A DNA stretch of 64,000 bases from the NCBI RefSeq assembly GCF_027580225.2, contig NC_073354.2:31702001-31766000 (forward strand), read 5' to 3'. Positions 10,918 through 22,603 of this stretch are shown in pieces. A program made the translations under genes and the position numbers. How positions within the stretch are numbered: position 1 is the stretch's first letter; the number at the start of each line of letters is the position of its first letter. Under the pieces are notes generated by a model that saw nothing but the letters and a program-made list of their open reading frames with translations, had not been told where the DNA came from and did not search any database. The stretch is from Misgurnus anguillicaudatus (lineage: Eukaryota > Chordata > Actinopteri > Cypriniformes > Cobitidae).

Positions 10918-12286
10918 ATATATGCATTTACAAACTCATGTTTCGGTAATGAGAAATAAAAAAGTTGTACTATGACAAACAAAATTGTAACTTTTAACTG
11001 GAGAGAAAAAAATAAGAACTGCTTACCTGGTAGCCATCTTGAGTGTCACAGTCAATTATGTCCCTTCCAGCTATTTTTTTTTTAAATGTTAGTTGCTTGA
11101 GGGCTTAAACAATGATTGAAAATTGTTGCGGAGGATGATAAAATTTTTCTTGGACACATTTATATTCCTTATTATTGTCTCCACATTTACTATTTTATGA
11201 TCACCAAATAAATGTTTATAGTATAACATGCACTGATTATTTTTAAGATTTTTTAATTATAAATATTTCCATGTCTAAGAACCCAAATCCAGTCATGGAC
11301 ACTTTGCCGTAATTAAAATTTTCCACTTAAAAGAGGAAAAAACAACAAAATTGGTTTGTATGATGTCATTTGAACTCATGTGCAAAATAGTACATGAAGA
11401 GATGTTTGTATATGCTTCTTATTTTGATACTCTTACTTTGCATTTACTTTTTTATCAAAATGTTTCATGGCACCTCATAAGTCTTATTTTGCGAGAATCA
11501 CCCATTTATGTCCAAAAGTGGGATTTTGCATAATACTGTAGGTGCCCTTTAAAGGTTCTTTATGGAGGCATGCATCAAAAATATGTTTTTTCCATGGCAT
11601 CGTGTAGCACCATTCATTTTACAGTAAGAGTGTAATCTAAAGACCTGTTGTTTCACCGGTAGGGACTGATGAGAAAATAAGACTCTTGGTACGATAGAAA
11701 CACATATGTCACTGGAAGTACAGCGCTCACCATCTGACCATCTAATTCCACTGACAGGCATGACTGCACACAAACACACACGCGACGATCAGTTTGGAAG
11801 TGAGGTGATTTGTCTGTAAAAACAAACCAGGGTCGGGCATGAGGATATCACCACCGAGAGTGAGAATGATTACAGCTGATGATAAGGTCAATCTAAGGCG
11901 GATCGATTTGAAAGTGTGAAGGTAAACACATCCGAAGCTTCCCGCTTCATAAAACACAGGCATTAAGTTATTGTACACTGTTCAGGTCAGTGCTGATGTG
12001 TTCATGAACAGCTCGGCTTGTTTAATTGAGCGCTGACCGCTGCAGTAAATACGGGGTGAAGTGGAGGGTACAGTTCAGTAAGCATGTTCTCATAGTTAAC
12101 TCACTATTCACTGAGGTGGACCGACTCTCAAAAGATAAAAAAGTCCTGAGACTCTTTTGTGTAGTTAATCAGATGTTTTTTTTTTATATAAAATTATCAG
12201 TTTTGCATTGTTGCAAGGTAATACTGAATATTGATTTTGTCTTTGTCAAAATCTTGTATACATTTGTTTAGCTATGATGGCTTACA
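10918..12286. other. Unassigned intergenic sequence
   Basis: No terminus pairs, tandem repeats or credible ORFs were noticed. Confidence 0.4.
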
Positions 12287-12750
12287 CACTGCAAAAAATG
12301 ATTTTCAAGAAAAAAAATCTTAGTATTTTTGTCTTGTTTTCAGTAAAAATATCTAAAAATTGTTAAATTAAGATGCTTTGTCTTGATGAGCAAAATGACC
12401 CAAGAAAAAAAGTCTAGTTTTTAGACCAAAAATATCAAATTTAAGCAAAAAAATCTGCCAATGGGGTAAGCAAATTTTTCTTGAATTTAGTGTTTAAGAA
12501 AAATGTTAAAGATTTTTTTGCTTACCCCATTGGCAGATAATTTTTTTTTTTTTTTTTGCTTGTTTTATGCACAAAATCACTTAAATTTGATATTTTTGGT
12601 CTCAAAACTAGACTTTAAAAAACTAGATTTTCTTGGGTCGTTTTGCTCATCAAGTAAAAGCATCTTAATATAAGAATTTTTAGATATTTTTACTGCAAAC
12701 AAGACAAAAATACTAAGAAATTTTTTTCGTGACAATAATTTTTTGCAGTG
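12287..12750. mobile_element. Palindromic CACTA-like MITE, family A copy 3 (near full length)
   Basis: It starts CACTGCAAAAAATGATTTTC and ends TTTTGCAGTG. The two halves are reverse complements around AATCTGCCAATGGGGTAAGC, so the single strand could form a hairpin of over 200 bp per arm. It is the best copy in the window for defining the family. Confidence 0.8.
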
Positions 12751-12883
12751 TACTAGCGCAAGTGGTTGAATTCGCGTTTGGTGTGTACGCCCCATTAGCG
12801 TGCCATTGTTTATTTTATTGCACCCTAACCGAAGATCATATTCATATTCAGGTCTTTATTTCCTAACAGCTCAGTCAGTTATT

Positions 12884-14279
12884 TTAAAGAGCCACACAGA
12901 TCCAAAATCGATGTAAACAATGTGCAAAGTAGTTGAACCAAAAAGTGCACAATTAATAAAGTTATTGGCATCTAAAGTAGGGAGTCGACTCTGAATCGCT
13001 GAAACGAGTCGTTGGATTGGATGTCCTGCCTGACTTTTTCCACGTCACACAAAAGCTTCCACGTCACACGAGATACTAATCTCCACCTACAGCCTTGCCC
13101 GCGGGAGAAACGAAAACTATGACCTGCCGAAAGCTAGTTAGTGTGTAAACATCAGCTCACGCTGTGTTTTCAGTTTGTGTTGTTTTCACTACCAAATGAG
13201 ACTTTTTCAAGGAGGGATATACTAAACTTGTCTGGCTGTGAAGAATCAGTGATTAAAATACATTTTTAACAGAGGGATTTAGACGTTTGGCAATGAAAGA
13301 TGGTTCAGTACCCAATTTATTTGAAACAACATGCGTCTTCACAACCTGTAAGTATGATTATAGCTACATACTTGCTTAAATGAGTGTAAAATGTCTATTG
13401 TCGTTTGTATTGCTTGGATTAATGATGAATGATATCGTTGTTTAAACTCTTAATATACTGTAAGAGAGTCACGTTAGCAAGCAGTTAACGTAACGCATGC
13501 TCACTTAGGGTTTTGCTATGACCCGGTTAGTTTACATAAATGCTTAAATGAGTGTAAAATGTTAGTTTCTATTGTTGTTTTTATTGGATTAATGATGAAT
13601 GATGTTGTTGTTTAAACTCTATATACTGTCAGAGAGTCACGATAGCAAGCGGCTTATTCTGCACTTACGGGTTTGCTATGACCGTGTTAGTTTACATAAA
13701 TGCTTAAATGAGTGTAAAATTTTAGTTTCTATCTTCGTTTGTATTGCTTGGATTAATGATGAATGTTGTCGTTGTTTAAACTCTTAATTTACTGTCAGAG
13801 AGTCACGTTAGCAAGCGGTTAGCGCATGCTCACTTACGGTTTTGCTATGACCTGGTTAGTTTAAATAAATGCTTAAATGAGTGCAAAATGTTCGTTTCTA
13901 TCGTCGTTTTTATTGCTTGGATTAATTATGAATGTTGTGTATTGATGTCGATAATGTCTTCTCAGTAAATCATGTTAGCACTAGGTCGATACATGTTGTA
14001 CTATTGTTGGTCTGTGCCACTGATCTGTGGTGTGTGCAGAGACTCCATCAGTTGACCAATCAAAGCAGAGTAGGCTACTGAAAGGTGGGGTTTAGGCAGA
14101 CTGAGTCGTTGAACGGCTTCACACGAATCGTTTGGGGATCTCTGAGAAATGGGGTAATTTTAAATTTATATTTTGAGAAAATTACAGTGTTTTTTGACCT
14201 TGCATGCATTTAAACCTGTTGTCCGGGACTTATAAACCGTGATAGGACGCTTAAAATTGGCATCTTACCGGCTCTTTAA
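12884..14279. mobile_element. TTAA-flanked TIR element carrying a minisatellite
   Basis: The ends TTAAAGAGCC (12884-12893) and GGCTCTTTAA (14270-14279) form a perfect 10-bp inverted pair including TTAA, the target used by piggyBac-type transposases. The interior of about 1.4 kb has no transposase but contains the tandem repeat at 13373-13940. Confidence 0.65.
13373..13940 (+). repeat. Tandem repeat, about 165-bp unit, 3.4 copies
   Basis: TGCTTAAATGAGTG recurs at 13373, 13541, 13701 and 13870 (spacings 168, 160 and 169). Each unit also carries TTTCTAT-GT-GTTT, GGATTAATGATGAATG, GTTTAAACTCT, GAGAGTCACG-TAGCAAGC and TTTTGCTATGACC. Confidence 0.9.
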
Positions 14280-15090
14280 TAATATTTGGAAAATTTGACC
14301 TATATTATGGCATCGCGTTAGAAAGTTTGCATTGCATTTGTTCTTTCAGACTGAGATTTAAATGAATTCCTAGTGTGGTTCCACAGTAAATAGTGTTACC
14401 TTTTATATCCATAAGTGATGGATTCATTTTTTTATAGCATTAGATTCAGCTACAGAAACAGATGAATGGGAGGTTTAATGTGGGCTGATACTGTAGGTAT
14501 CGCCCACCTTCAACAAAGATGTATATTAAGGAGGCGTATATTTTTCATATAGAGAATACAATTAAATACAGCATAACCCCGGCAGGAGAGAACTTTTAAG
14601 ATCATGCACTATAAAGTCTCCAGAACCTTATTCACTACAAACAACCTTTTGTGCAGCAGCAATCTTCTGTAGATATTATAGGTTGAAGGAACCACTGTAT
14701 GACCTGATAAAGGCCATTTTGGGTACTTGTTGTGACGGATGTTTTAGTTCCATAACCCAAGCCAGCATATCAATGATTATAGTTTAAGAGATGTCAGTTT
14801 AACTGCTTTGTTTGGCTTGTGCCTCAGGGATTGACATAAAATGAGTTTCAAGCAATAGGTGTGTTCTTCTGTGAGGTCATGTCAAACATCAGTGTTGTTC
14901 CAGAACATGACTCCCATGTCCAGTCCCTCAGCCGTGACTAATAGGTCTCGGTCTCTCCTGCTTATATGCAATGTGACATTCTGGTTATAGTTTAACACTT
15001 GTGCTTCGGTGAGATTATCACAGAGTCGCAGTGTGTGAATTCTGATGGACACAGAACCCAGACCATGAACTTACTTTGTACCTCAAGTTG
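14280..15090. other. Unassigned intergenic sequence
   Basis: No supported structure seen. Confidence 0.4.
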
Positions 15091-15262
15091 TTCTTGGAGC
15101 ACAATTGGTAGGCATTGCGTTAGCAGCACAAAAGTTAATAATGCATTGAAAATATAATCGGTTTGATTCCCAAAAAACACAAATATGGATAAAACATACA
15201 GTATAATGCACTGTGAGTCACTTTGGAAAAGTGTCTGACAAATGCATAAATGTAAAAGTCTC
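15091..15262 (+). mobile_element. tRNA-derived SINE, plus strand
   Basis: The head has GGAGCACAATTGGTAGGCAT, then TTGCGTTAGCAGCACAAAAG and a B-box-like GGTTTGATTCCC. The tail reads CACTGTGAGTCACTTTGGAA, then TGACAAATGCATAAATG. The head is decayed, so it is not a functional tRNA gene. Confidence 0.75.
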
Positions 15263-15380
15263 TTCAAACAGAATGCAACAGTTCAATGTTTCCATTAATA
15301 TCATCTGTAGTCTGAACACTCCTTTTTTCAAACATTATTGTTTATATGTCACTGGTTTAAGTCTGACCTAACCATAGGTT

Positions 15381-15496
15381 GCAACAAACCAGTATTTTGG
15401 GTTTAAATAACCCAACAAAAGTTAATGTAAGCCCAGTGATTGGATTTGTCCATATTTTACCCCAAAATTAGAAACAACTCAGTATTTTGTATGAGG
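15381..15496. repeat. Family I repeat (CCCAAC/GTTGGG), degraded copy
   Basis: It contains AACCAGTATTTTGGGTTTAA, then TTTGTCCATATTTTACCCC and AACTCAGTATTTTG, the pattern also seen at 29523-29757, 40189-40408 and 56748-57237. Confidence 0.5.
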
Positions 15497-15664
15497 TTTG
15501 TGATCCTGGACCACAGAACCAGTCATACGGGTCATTTTTTTTATTGAGATGGTAACACTTTACTTGAAGGGGTGTTCATAAGACTGACATGACACCTTCA
15601 TAATCATGACATGACATGCACGTTTATGACAACTGTCATTAAGTACTTACTTACTTACTGCCCA

Positions 15665-15818
15665 TTATGGCTGTTTAGCATGTAGGGCAGCAACAAAGGA
15701 TTTCCACTCTTGTCTGTTTTGGGCCAGTGACTTTATAGAGCCCCAGGTGTGATTTAGGCTCAGCTCTCCCTCCATCGTCCTGCGCTAGGTATTCTTGGGT
15801 CAGCCTCTTTTACGTTTG
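15665..15818 (-). pseudogene. 3' end of a non-LTR retrotransposon (C-terminal ORF2 relic)
   Basis: The minus strand encodes KRKRG*PKNT*RRTMEGEL, then NHTWGSIKSLAQNRQEWKSF and VAALHAKQP*. This matches the common C-terminal pattern GRPKxTWRRT...W...AQDRxxWRxFVAALH of LINE reverse transcriptases. Two codons have become stops (Arg and Trp positions). The stop is followed by TGGGCAGTAAGTAAGTAAG, a simple-repeat LINE tail. It is a 5'-truncated insertion. Clade not assigned. Confidence 0.7.
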
Positions 15819-16065
15819 CCATCTGGTGTCCGGTGAAGGGCAGTTTGTGTGATGCTTTCTTGCTCCGCCAAAAAAAAGTAGTTCCTCAGAATCAAGTAAG
15901 ACTGAAACAGAGCGCAGTTCCCAACCAACACAGACGCAGCAAAGACGCAATGAAAATATGAAATAAGACTGTGGTGTTTATTTATATATATCAACATTCA
16001 TCTAATTTATACATTAACATTTATATTGTGCAACTGTTGTAGTGATGATCAATTATGCTTGGAAG

Positions 16066-16480
16066 CATGCTTAACTCTTTCCCCGTCAGCGTTTTTTTTT
16101 TAAGTTGCCACCCAGTTTTAGTTTAATGCCTCACAAAAAAATTATCTTCTTTAAATAAACATAAAATATCAAATGAAAGACAGTCCATCCGCTTTACAAC
16201 AACAACAACAACAACAAAAATTTTCATCCTACCTTCATTTGTTCTCTTATCAGTTATCACCTCTCAAATTTTCAGCTAAAAGCGGAGATAATTCCATTTT
16301 TGTGAAGAACTTTAGTAAGAGATCAGATTCAACGCTGTTGTGTCGAGTGGATGCGTCAGCATCAGTTGGGTAAGATTGCCATCTAGTGGATAATAGCGGA
16401 AATATCAATCAGACAAAAACAACTCAGAGAACGTTTTCTCTTTATTGACGAAATGACTCAACAATATTTATTGACATTTA
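16066..16480. repeat. TTAA-type repeat S copy 1 (TTAACTCTTTCCCCG end)
   Basis: It starts CTTAACTCTTTCCCCGTCAG and continues with GATCAGATTC, TTGCCATCTAGTGGATAATA and TTTTCTCTTTATTGACGAAA, which match 38006-38756. The mirror terminus is missing here. A short (CAA)n tract lies at about 16197-16216. Confidence 0.6.
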
Positions 16481-17060
16481 TCTGGAAATCGCCATAATTG
16501 TGCAAAGGTAGAAAAATTAAAAAATGATTAAAGACTGTGGTGTTTATTTTCATAAATCAGTACGCAGCAACAGTGGCGCAGTGATACTTGTGATGCGGTC
16601 TGAGCCGTGGGTTTACCGGTGTATTTTATCACGGCTTAGAATGCGTTTCAACCAATCAGAATGAAGATCCAGAACGAGCCGTTTTATAATACATTTTTAA
16701 CGTGTCTATTGCATTTTGTTAAGGTATTTAAAATTATTTTATATAGTATTAACACTTATTAACATTTTAATGACAAGTTTGATTTGTACCACTGTAGTTG
16801 ACGTCTAGAAGATTATTTATGATGCTGTTATAAAATAATTTGACAGAGTATTAACACTTAATGACATTTAAATGCTAGTTTAATGTAATGTTAACCCATA
16901 AGTAGTTTCTTAAGTTTGATCTTTTTTCTACTATGTCATGTTTATGACAAGTTTATGACAAGTTATGTTGTATTGGTTTATGTGAAGTTGTCATAACAAC
17001 AAATGACACTTAATGACAGTTTTCATAAACATGCATGAAGTCTCCTTCATGTTCATGATC

Positions 17061-17826
17061 AACACATTCTCACTTCCCAAGGCGTCAAAATCTGAAGCAT
17101 GTTCAAACGCCTTCAGCATCAGTATGAAGACGCGAAGGGTGCCCCTATGCATCACTATATCGACGAAATGGGAACTCCGTTGCTTTCATGCTAATCCCTC
17201 AGCGTCGGATATAGACGAAAGGGAATCCCGGAAGGTGATAATCCACGTTATGCGACGATCGGCAGGATCATGCCGCTTCTGGACAGTAACTACTAAATTT
17301 TTTCCAATTTTTAAACCATTGTCGTTTGGGGTTGGGGTTAGACTTGGGGTTTGTATGTCAGTTTGTTTATACTTTTTGTCTTCTGATTTTTAAGCCACTG
17401 TTTCTTGGGGTTAGGGTTAGAGTTCCGGTTTGGGTTAAGATGTCTGTATTGGTTTATACTTTTTTGTCTTTTGATTTTTAAACCATTGTCGCTTGGGGTT
17501 AGGGTTAGAGTTGGGTTTGGGTTAGGAGGATGTAATTTTATGTAACAGAAAGTCGTTCTAACCCCAACCCCAAGCGACAATGGTAAAAAATTGTAGTTAC
17601 AGTCCAGAAGCGGCATGATCCTGCCGATCGTCGCATAACGTGAAGGCATCACCTTCCGGGATTCCCTTTCGTCTATTTCCGATGCTGAGGGATTAGCATG
17701 AAAGCAACGGAGTTCCCATTTCGTCGATATAGTGACGCATAGGGGCACCGTTCACGTCTTCATACTGACGCTGAAGGCGTTTGAACATGCTTTAGATTTT
17801 GACGCCTTGGGGAGTGAGAATGGGTT
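17061..17826. mobile_element. Long palindromic foldback element Z3
   Basis: The ends AACACATTCTCACTTCCCAA and TTGGGGAGTGAGAATGGGTT are inverted copies, and about 250 bp per arm match (GGAACTCCGTTGCTTTCATG, GAATCCCGGAAGGTGAT, GGCAGGATCATGCCGCTTCT and their complements). The centre carries CATTGTCGTTTGGGGTTGGG and three degenerate GGGTTAGGGTTAGAGTT blocks. Open frames on opposite strands read the same peptide, as expected for a palindrome. Confidence 0.85.
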
Positions 17827-18222
17827 GCCATGACACATGTCATGATTATGAAGGTGTCCTGTCAGTCTTATGAACACCCCTTCAAGTAAAGGGTTACCTT
17901 GAGATTTATACATCAACTAATAGCTGAATAAGGTTGATGTATGATCTGTTATGATGGACAATATTTTGCTGAGATGCAACTATTTGAAAATCTGGGGCTG
18001 CAAAAAAATTTAAATATTGAGAAAATTGCCTTTGAAGTTGTCTACATGAAGTCCTTAGCAATATATTTACAGTAGGAAATGTACAAAATATCTTCATGGT
18101 ACATAATCTTTATTTCATATCCTAATGATTTTTGGCATAAAAATCAATCATTTTGACCTATATAATGTATTTTTATAACCGTGCTACTTATGACTGGTTT
18201 TGTGGTCCAAGGTCACATTTGC

Positions 18223-18665
18223 TTACTTACATAGTGAAACAAATGTGCGTATGTACAAGTGTGTGCCAGACAAAGAGAGAAAGAATAGCAGTTGAAAACT
18301 AAATAAGCCATAAATGAGAAAACAGAGGTGCAATTGGAAACCCGACCCATGGCTATAAATGTCTTATTGATCCAGTCCAGGTTCACACGGGGTGAGAGTC
18401 AGTATTTCACAACGAACTGGACAACATATAAAACACACTCACCTCCCTGATCTGCCCTTCACAGTCATTTACTGTACACCTGTGAGATTCATTCATTAAG
18501 AGATACAGCACTTTCTCTGAACATGACCTTCACTTTAAAATAAAACATCAACATCAGCTAAATATCTGATTTGCTGCTCACCCTTTTTCTGTTGCTACAT
18601 TACAAACCTTCATAATGTATAGCACTTTTACATGTAACTTGATAATTTGTTAGTTAAAACCATCA
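18223..18665. other. Unassigned intergenic sequence
   Basis: No supported structure seen. Confidence 0.4.
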
Positions 18666-19117
18666 TTAAAGGTGACATAGAATGATTGAACGGGGTATTT
18701 ATCCTTGTTCTGTGATGTGACATGTAGACAATTTGTTTTTTGTTTGGGTCTGTAATGCCTTAGAAGCTTCCTAAAAACCTCTCTCAAATGCTCTATTAGG
18801 GTGGAGGATTTTAAACAAGTGGTTTTGCACCTATTTGGCTCCCCCTACTGGCTTAACTTGCAATCTCATTACTGGTTGGCTGACTTTGTTGCCACTCAAA
18901 AAATTTAGCCAATTACTTTAAAGTGGAGGGGCAGTGAGATGTCTGTGATGTCATTTCAGATTGGGCTGTTTTCTGGCTGACATTTCTAAAAGAGGAATTT
19001 CTATGAGACTGAGATGTTTAGCACGTCTAGCACTTTTTGTATGTTCGTGAATGCGGGTAGACTACCATTATTCAGCCGAGACAAGGTAAAAATGGTTTTT
19101 CATTCTGTCTCCTTTAA
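18666..19117. mobile_element. TTAA-flanked MITE (AAAGGTGACATAGAATGA ends)
   Basis: TTAAAGGTGACATAGAATGA on the left pairs with TCATTCTGTCTCCTTTAA on the right. The TTAA at both ends suggests a piggyBac-like target. The interior has no open frame of note. Confidence 0.75.
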
Positions 19118-19334
19118 TAATTAATATATATTACAATTATAAAAATAGGGGAAATCGATTACCTTATAGACTGAAGCAGGCTTGAGAGCCGATACATCCA
19201 CGTTTGAAATAAATTATAAAAACGTATAAAAAACTATAAAAGTACGAATTTTAAGTTAAAATATTAAATTCATACTTAGGCATAATTCATATTTGTCAGC
19301 AAAACTAATGCTAAGATTTAGGATATTTTGATGA

Positions 19335-19864
19335 CAATGACAAACCACCACAAAACCATTCATAGGTCACACGGGCATATTTGTAGCAAAAGCCAACAAT
19401 ACATTGTATGTGTCAAAAATATAATTTTTATACCAAAAATTATTAAGATATTAAGTAAAGATCATGTTCCATGAAGATATTTTGTAAATCTTCTATCGTA
19501 AATATATCAAAACTTTATTTTGCATAAGTAATATGTGTTGCTATATGGACTTTTCTCAATATTTCGATTTTTTTGCACTCTTAGATTTCAGATTTTCAAA
19601 TACACTGTAAAAAATAATATGCAATTAATAAAAAATTAATTGCATAAATTACTTAAAATTCCATGTAATACTTATTGGATGCAAAAATGATGAACTATAT
19701 TTTTAAGTAAATCCAGCCTTTATTTTTTTCAGTGTAGTTGTATATCGGCCAAATATTGTCCTTTCAAACCATACATCAATGATAAGCTTTTTTATTTAGC
19801 TTTCAGATAAATCTGAATTTCAAAAAATTGACCCTTATTACTGTTCTTGCGGTCCAGGGTCACA
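19335..19864 (-). mobile_element. Repeat W copy 2, inverted, split by a CACTA-like MITE
   Basis: The minus strand begins GTGACCCTGGACCGCAAGAA and shares TATTTGAAAATCTGAAATC, TGAAGATATTTTGTAAAT and the terminal CACAAAACCA region with copy 1 at 15497-18222. It is interrupted at 19603-19734. Confidence 0.75.
19603..19734. mobile_element. Small CACTA-like MITE nested in repeat W
   Basis: 132 bp, starting CACTGTAAAAAATAATATGC and ending CTTTATTTTTTTCAGTG, with TA on both sides (19601-19602 and 19735-19736). Removing it restores the W sequence TTCAAATA/GTTGTATATCGGCC. Confidence 0.8.
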
Positions 19865-20042
19865 TATACAAACTTTAGCATGGTATACTTTTAGTAGCTA
19901 TAATCGTTTTCCTGTGGATGTGATTCCTGCTTGTTTTTTCTTTTTTCATTTTTGTAATCCTCTTATATGATTGTACCTGTTCTTTAGCCTTTTTCACTTC
20001 AGTAGGATCAAGAATCGACTCCTGCGGGAGAAACTGACAGCA

Positions 20043-22145
20043 CACTGTTAAAAATAAACCGTACATTTTACGGTAGAAAACCGGCAGCTGTGGTTGCCAG
20101 ATCTTTACCGTCAAAAATACGGTAGCAATGTTATTGGTTTTACGGGATTGCACCCATTGTACTGTATATTTTACAAATTTTAAATGTTTTTTTTACAGTT
20201 TATAACTGTCTATTTAACATGTTTATGTTGCTATAACAGTTTATATCTGTCAAATTCAAGGGTTAACATTGTAATATTTATGGTTCATTACCATTTTTTA
20301 CAGCTCAAAACTATTTATTGTAAAGGTTTATGTTGTACAAATGACGGTTCAGTACCATCTATTTTACAGCTCAGAACTGTCTAATTTAAATGCTACACTG
20401 TAAAAAAATCTGTAAAATAGATTACCAGTACTATTTCCATTATGTTTATAGACATTTCCTTTAATTCCTTTAAAATACTGTAGATTTACAATAAATTCTC
20501 CGTAGTCTTTACTAACACTTTAATCCGCCTATGAAACGCAACAATTGGTGACATTCAACAACAAAGCTTCATGCTGCAATGCATGCTGGGTAACAGGATT
20601 GTAGAAAACTCATTCATAACTCCCATCATGCATTGTGACATGACAAAATTGTGCAATTTTCTTACCATTTACTGTCACCATCGTTGAGATTTGTATCCAA
20701 AGTGTTGATGTCTAAAGAAACTAAAAAAAGAAACTAACTTAAGCATTACAGCCATCTTGTTCAAAACAGTGTCATTTGCATAGAGCATCACGTTTTTGTG
20801 CTGTTTATCTTAAATGTTCTTTTATCATTTTATGTTCATAAAATATTTATAAAATTTTATGCATAAAATTATATGCATGACATACAAGCAATCAATAGAT
20901 CACATGATAGTTTTTCCTACTCCCTATAGCAATAAACAAGTGGTCTTAATAAAGCACTGTTGCAATTGCTAAAAGAGGAGAGTTAGGTCAATAAAGGTCA
21001 CAAGGACAAATGCCTAACTAAAGGAAACACTAATTACAATAATGGTGACTTCAAATGAATCTTAAACAAACACAAACTGGAGATTTAATGGGATAAATTT
21101 GGTGGAAAATATCCATTTGACTTGTGATTACATCACGTCAGAAAGAAGATTTGTCTACTAAATCACGTGTGAATGCTGGAATAGTTGAGGACTTGTATCT
21201 TGTTTTGACAGCAGTTGTAAACTTAACGTCCATGTTTAGAAAATAATTGTCATTTTATGTTTAAAAGTAAATTTAGTGTGATAAAAGTAGAAACTTGATG
21301 ACAAATGCCTGCATGATGACCACTATAGTGCAGACTGATATTATTCTAATTTTTAAACTCTATCAACAAGGATTTAGTAAAATATAAACAGATGGTTCAG
21401 AATATTGGTAACAAATATATTCTCTAAATGTTTTAATGTTACACCAATAACGCATAATGCCATATCTATTACGCTGATATTGCTCAAGATTTTTTTTTTC
21501 ATTTTTATGGTAATACAGTATCTTGTTAATTTTACTGCAATAAATCATATTTTTATATGTTTTTTACTGTTAAATGTAAGGTCTTAGTCTGTAAAACTAA
21601 TTAAAGTTTTTCACAGTGAATCCTACACTGTAAAAAAAATTCCGTAGAAATTACAATGTTATTGCAGCTGGGTTGCCGGTAATCCACCGCAGATCCAAAC
21701 TGATGCTATCCACTGGCAAGAGTCTGTTCAAAGTTAAATAAATTCCAAACATCAACAAGTTTTTATCTTTACAGAATAAGACTATACAATAACAGCCTAA
21801 TGCAAAGCATTCTGGGAACCAGAAATCATTATCAACCTTTTTCTGTTTTTTGCTTCAGATTTTGTTTCCCTGAATGTTTAGCTTGATGCTGTTTTTTAGT
21901 TTTACTCTGTAAAGACAAAGACTTGTAAATGTTTAATGTTCATTTAACTTTGAAGAAAATGTTGCCAGTAAATAACATACATTTAAATCTACGGTATGTT
22001 ACCGGCAACCCAGCTGCAATAACACTGTAATTTCTACGGAATTTTTTTACAGTGTACGGTTATCACATGTTTTGTGAACTACGGTTTTATTCTGTATCAC
22101 TTATACGGTATTTTACTGTTTAATTTACAGACATTTTTTACAGTG
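20043..22145. mobile_element. CACTA-like element, 2.1 kb, host of family B copy 2
   Basis: It starts CACTGTTAAAAATAAACCGT and ends ACATTTTTTACAGTG, flanked by CA on both sides (20041-20042 and 22146-22147). Subterminal words TTTACGGTA, TTTTACAGCTCAGAACTGTC and similar recur in both orientations. A second CACTG start at 20396 may mark another embedded end. No transposase detected. Confidence 0.6.
21626..22054. mobile_element. CACTA-like MITE, family B copy 2 (complete)
   Basis: CACTGTAAAAAAAATTCCGT pairs with ACGGAATTTTTTTACAGTG. Subterminal GCAGCTGGGTTGCCGGTAA is mirrored near the right end. TA lies on both sides. The interior carries GCAAAGCATTCTGGGAACC, also present in copy 3 at 53840-54445. 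Confidence 0.85.
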
Positions 22146-22603
22146 CAGGGCTTTTGTTTAGCGGACAGTGAAAGTAAATGCATTTTAATCACGGTCATCA
22201 GTTCAGATTAGAATGAATGCAACATGTGGACAACAATTTTCCGAAGATGAAGCTAGCAGATGGTTGTGTCTTTGAAAAGCTGCCGAGCAAACAGATGCAC
22301 AGAAGATGACATACCATAACAGTGGTCGCGAATGAATTTCAATGAGAAGTCAAAAGGTTGTTTTCCAGATTTTTCCAAGAACATTCCAGATCCAAATAGT
22401 GAATTTTTTAAATAGTGCTCTTGATGGAAAAGAAAACGTCTCTTAATATGTCTTTTGCAGTCAGCCTGATGCTCACTGTTGTAAACATTATTAGATGAAG
22501 GACATATTAATCATGTCAAAATATAAACCTCTGTGGTAAAGCAAAGAACAGGTTTAATAGCAAAGCATTTACTATGCAATATTTTACTTTGTCTTTATTA
22601 TGG

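Larger units (their letters stand above)
15551..17898. mobile_element. TIR element X (GGTAACACTTTACTTGAAGG), 2.3 kb
   Basis: The left end GGTAACACTTTACTTGAAGG pairs with the right end CCTTCAAGTAAAGGGTTACC. TTGAGAT lies directly on both sides (15544-15550 and 17899-17905). Subterminal ACATGACACCTTCATAATCA words are mirrored. It holds a LINE tail, a second TTAA repeat and the long palindrome Z3, so most of its length is acquired sequence. Confidence 0.75.
15497..18222 (+). mobile_element. Repeat W copy 1 (CCTGGACCACA...), split by element X
   Basis: The left piece (15497-15550) reads GATCCTGGACCACAGAACCA. The right piece (17899-18222) continues with TTGAGATTTATACATCA and ends GACTGGTTTTGTGGTCC. 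The two pieces join cleanly when 15551-17898 is removed. An inverted second copy is at 19335-19864. Confidence 0.75.

Noticed and set aside
10141..17560. TTAGGG-like tracts suggesting interstitial telomere sequence
   Set aside because: The GGGTTAGGGTT words are degenerate, few, and always in the centre of foldback elements, so they belong to those elements.
17013..17748. Pair of 126- and 136-codon frames on opposite strands sharing TKWELRCFHANPSAS
   Set aside because: Identity follows from the DNA palindrome (foldback Z3). No start context, domain or homologue is apparent.
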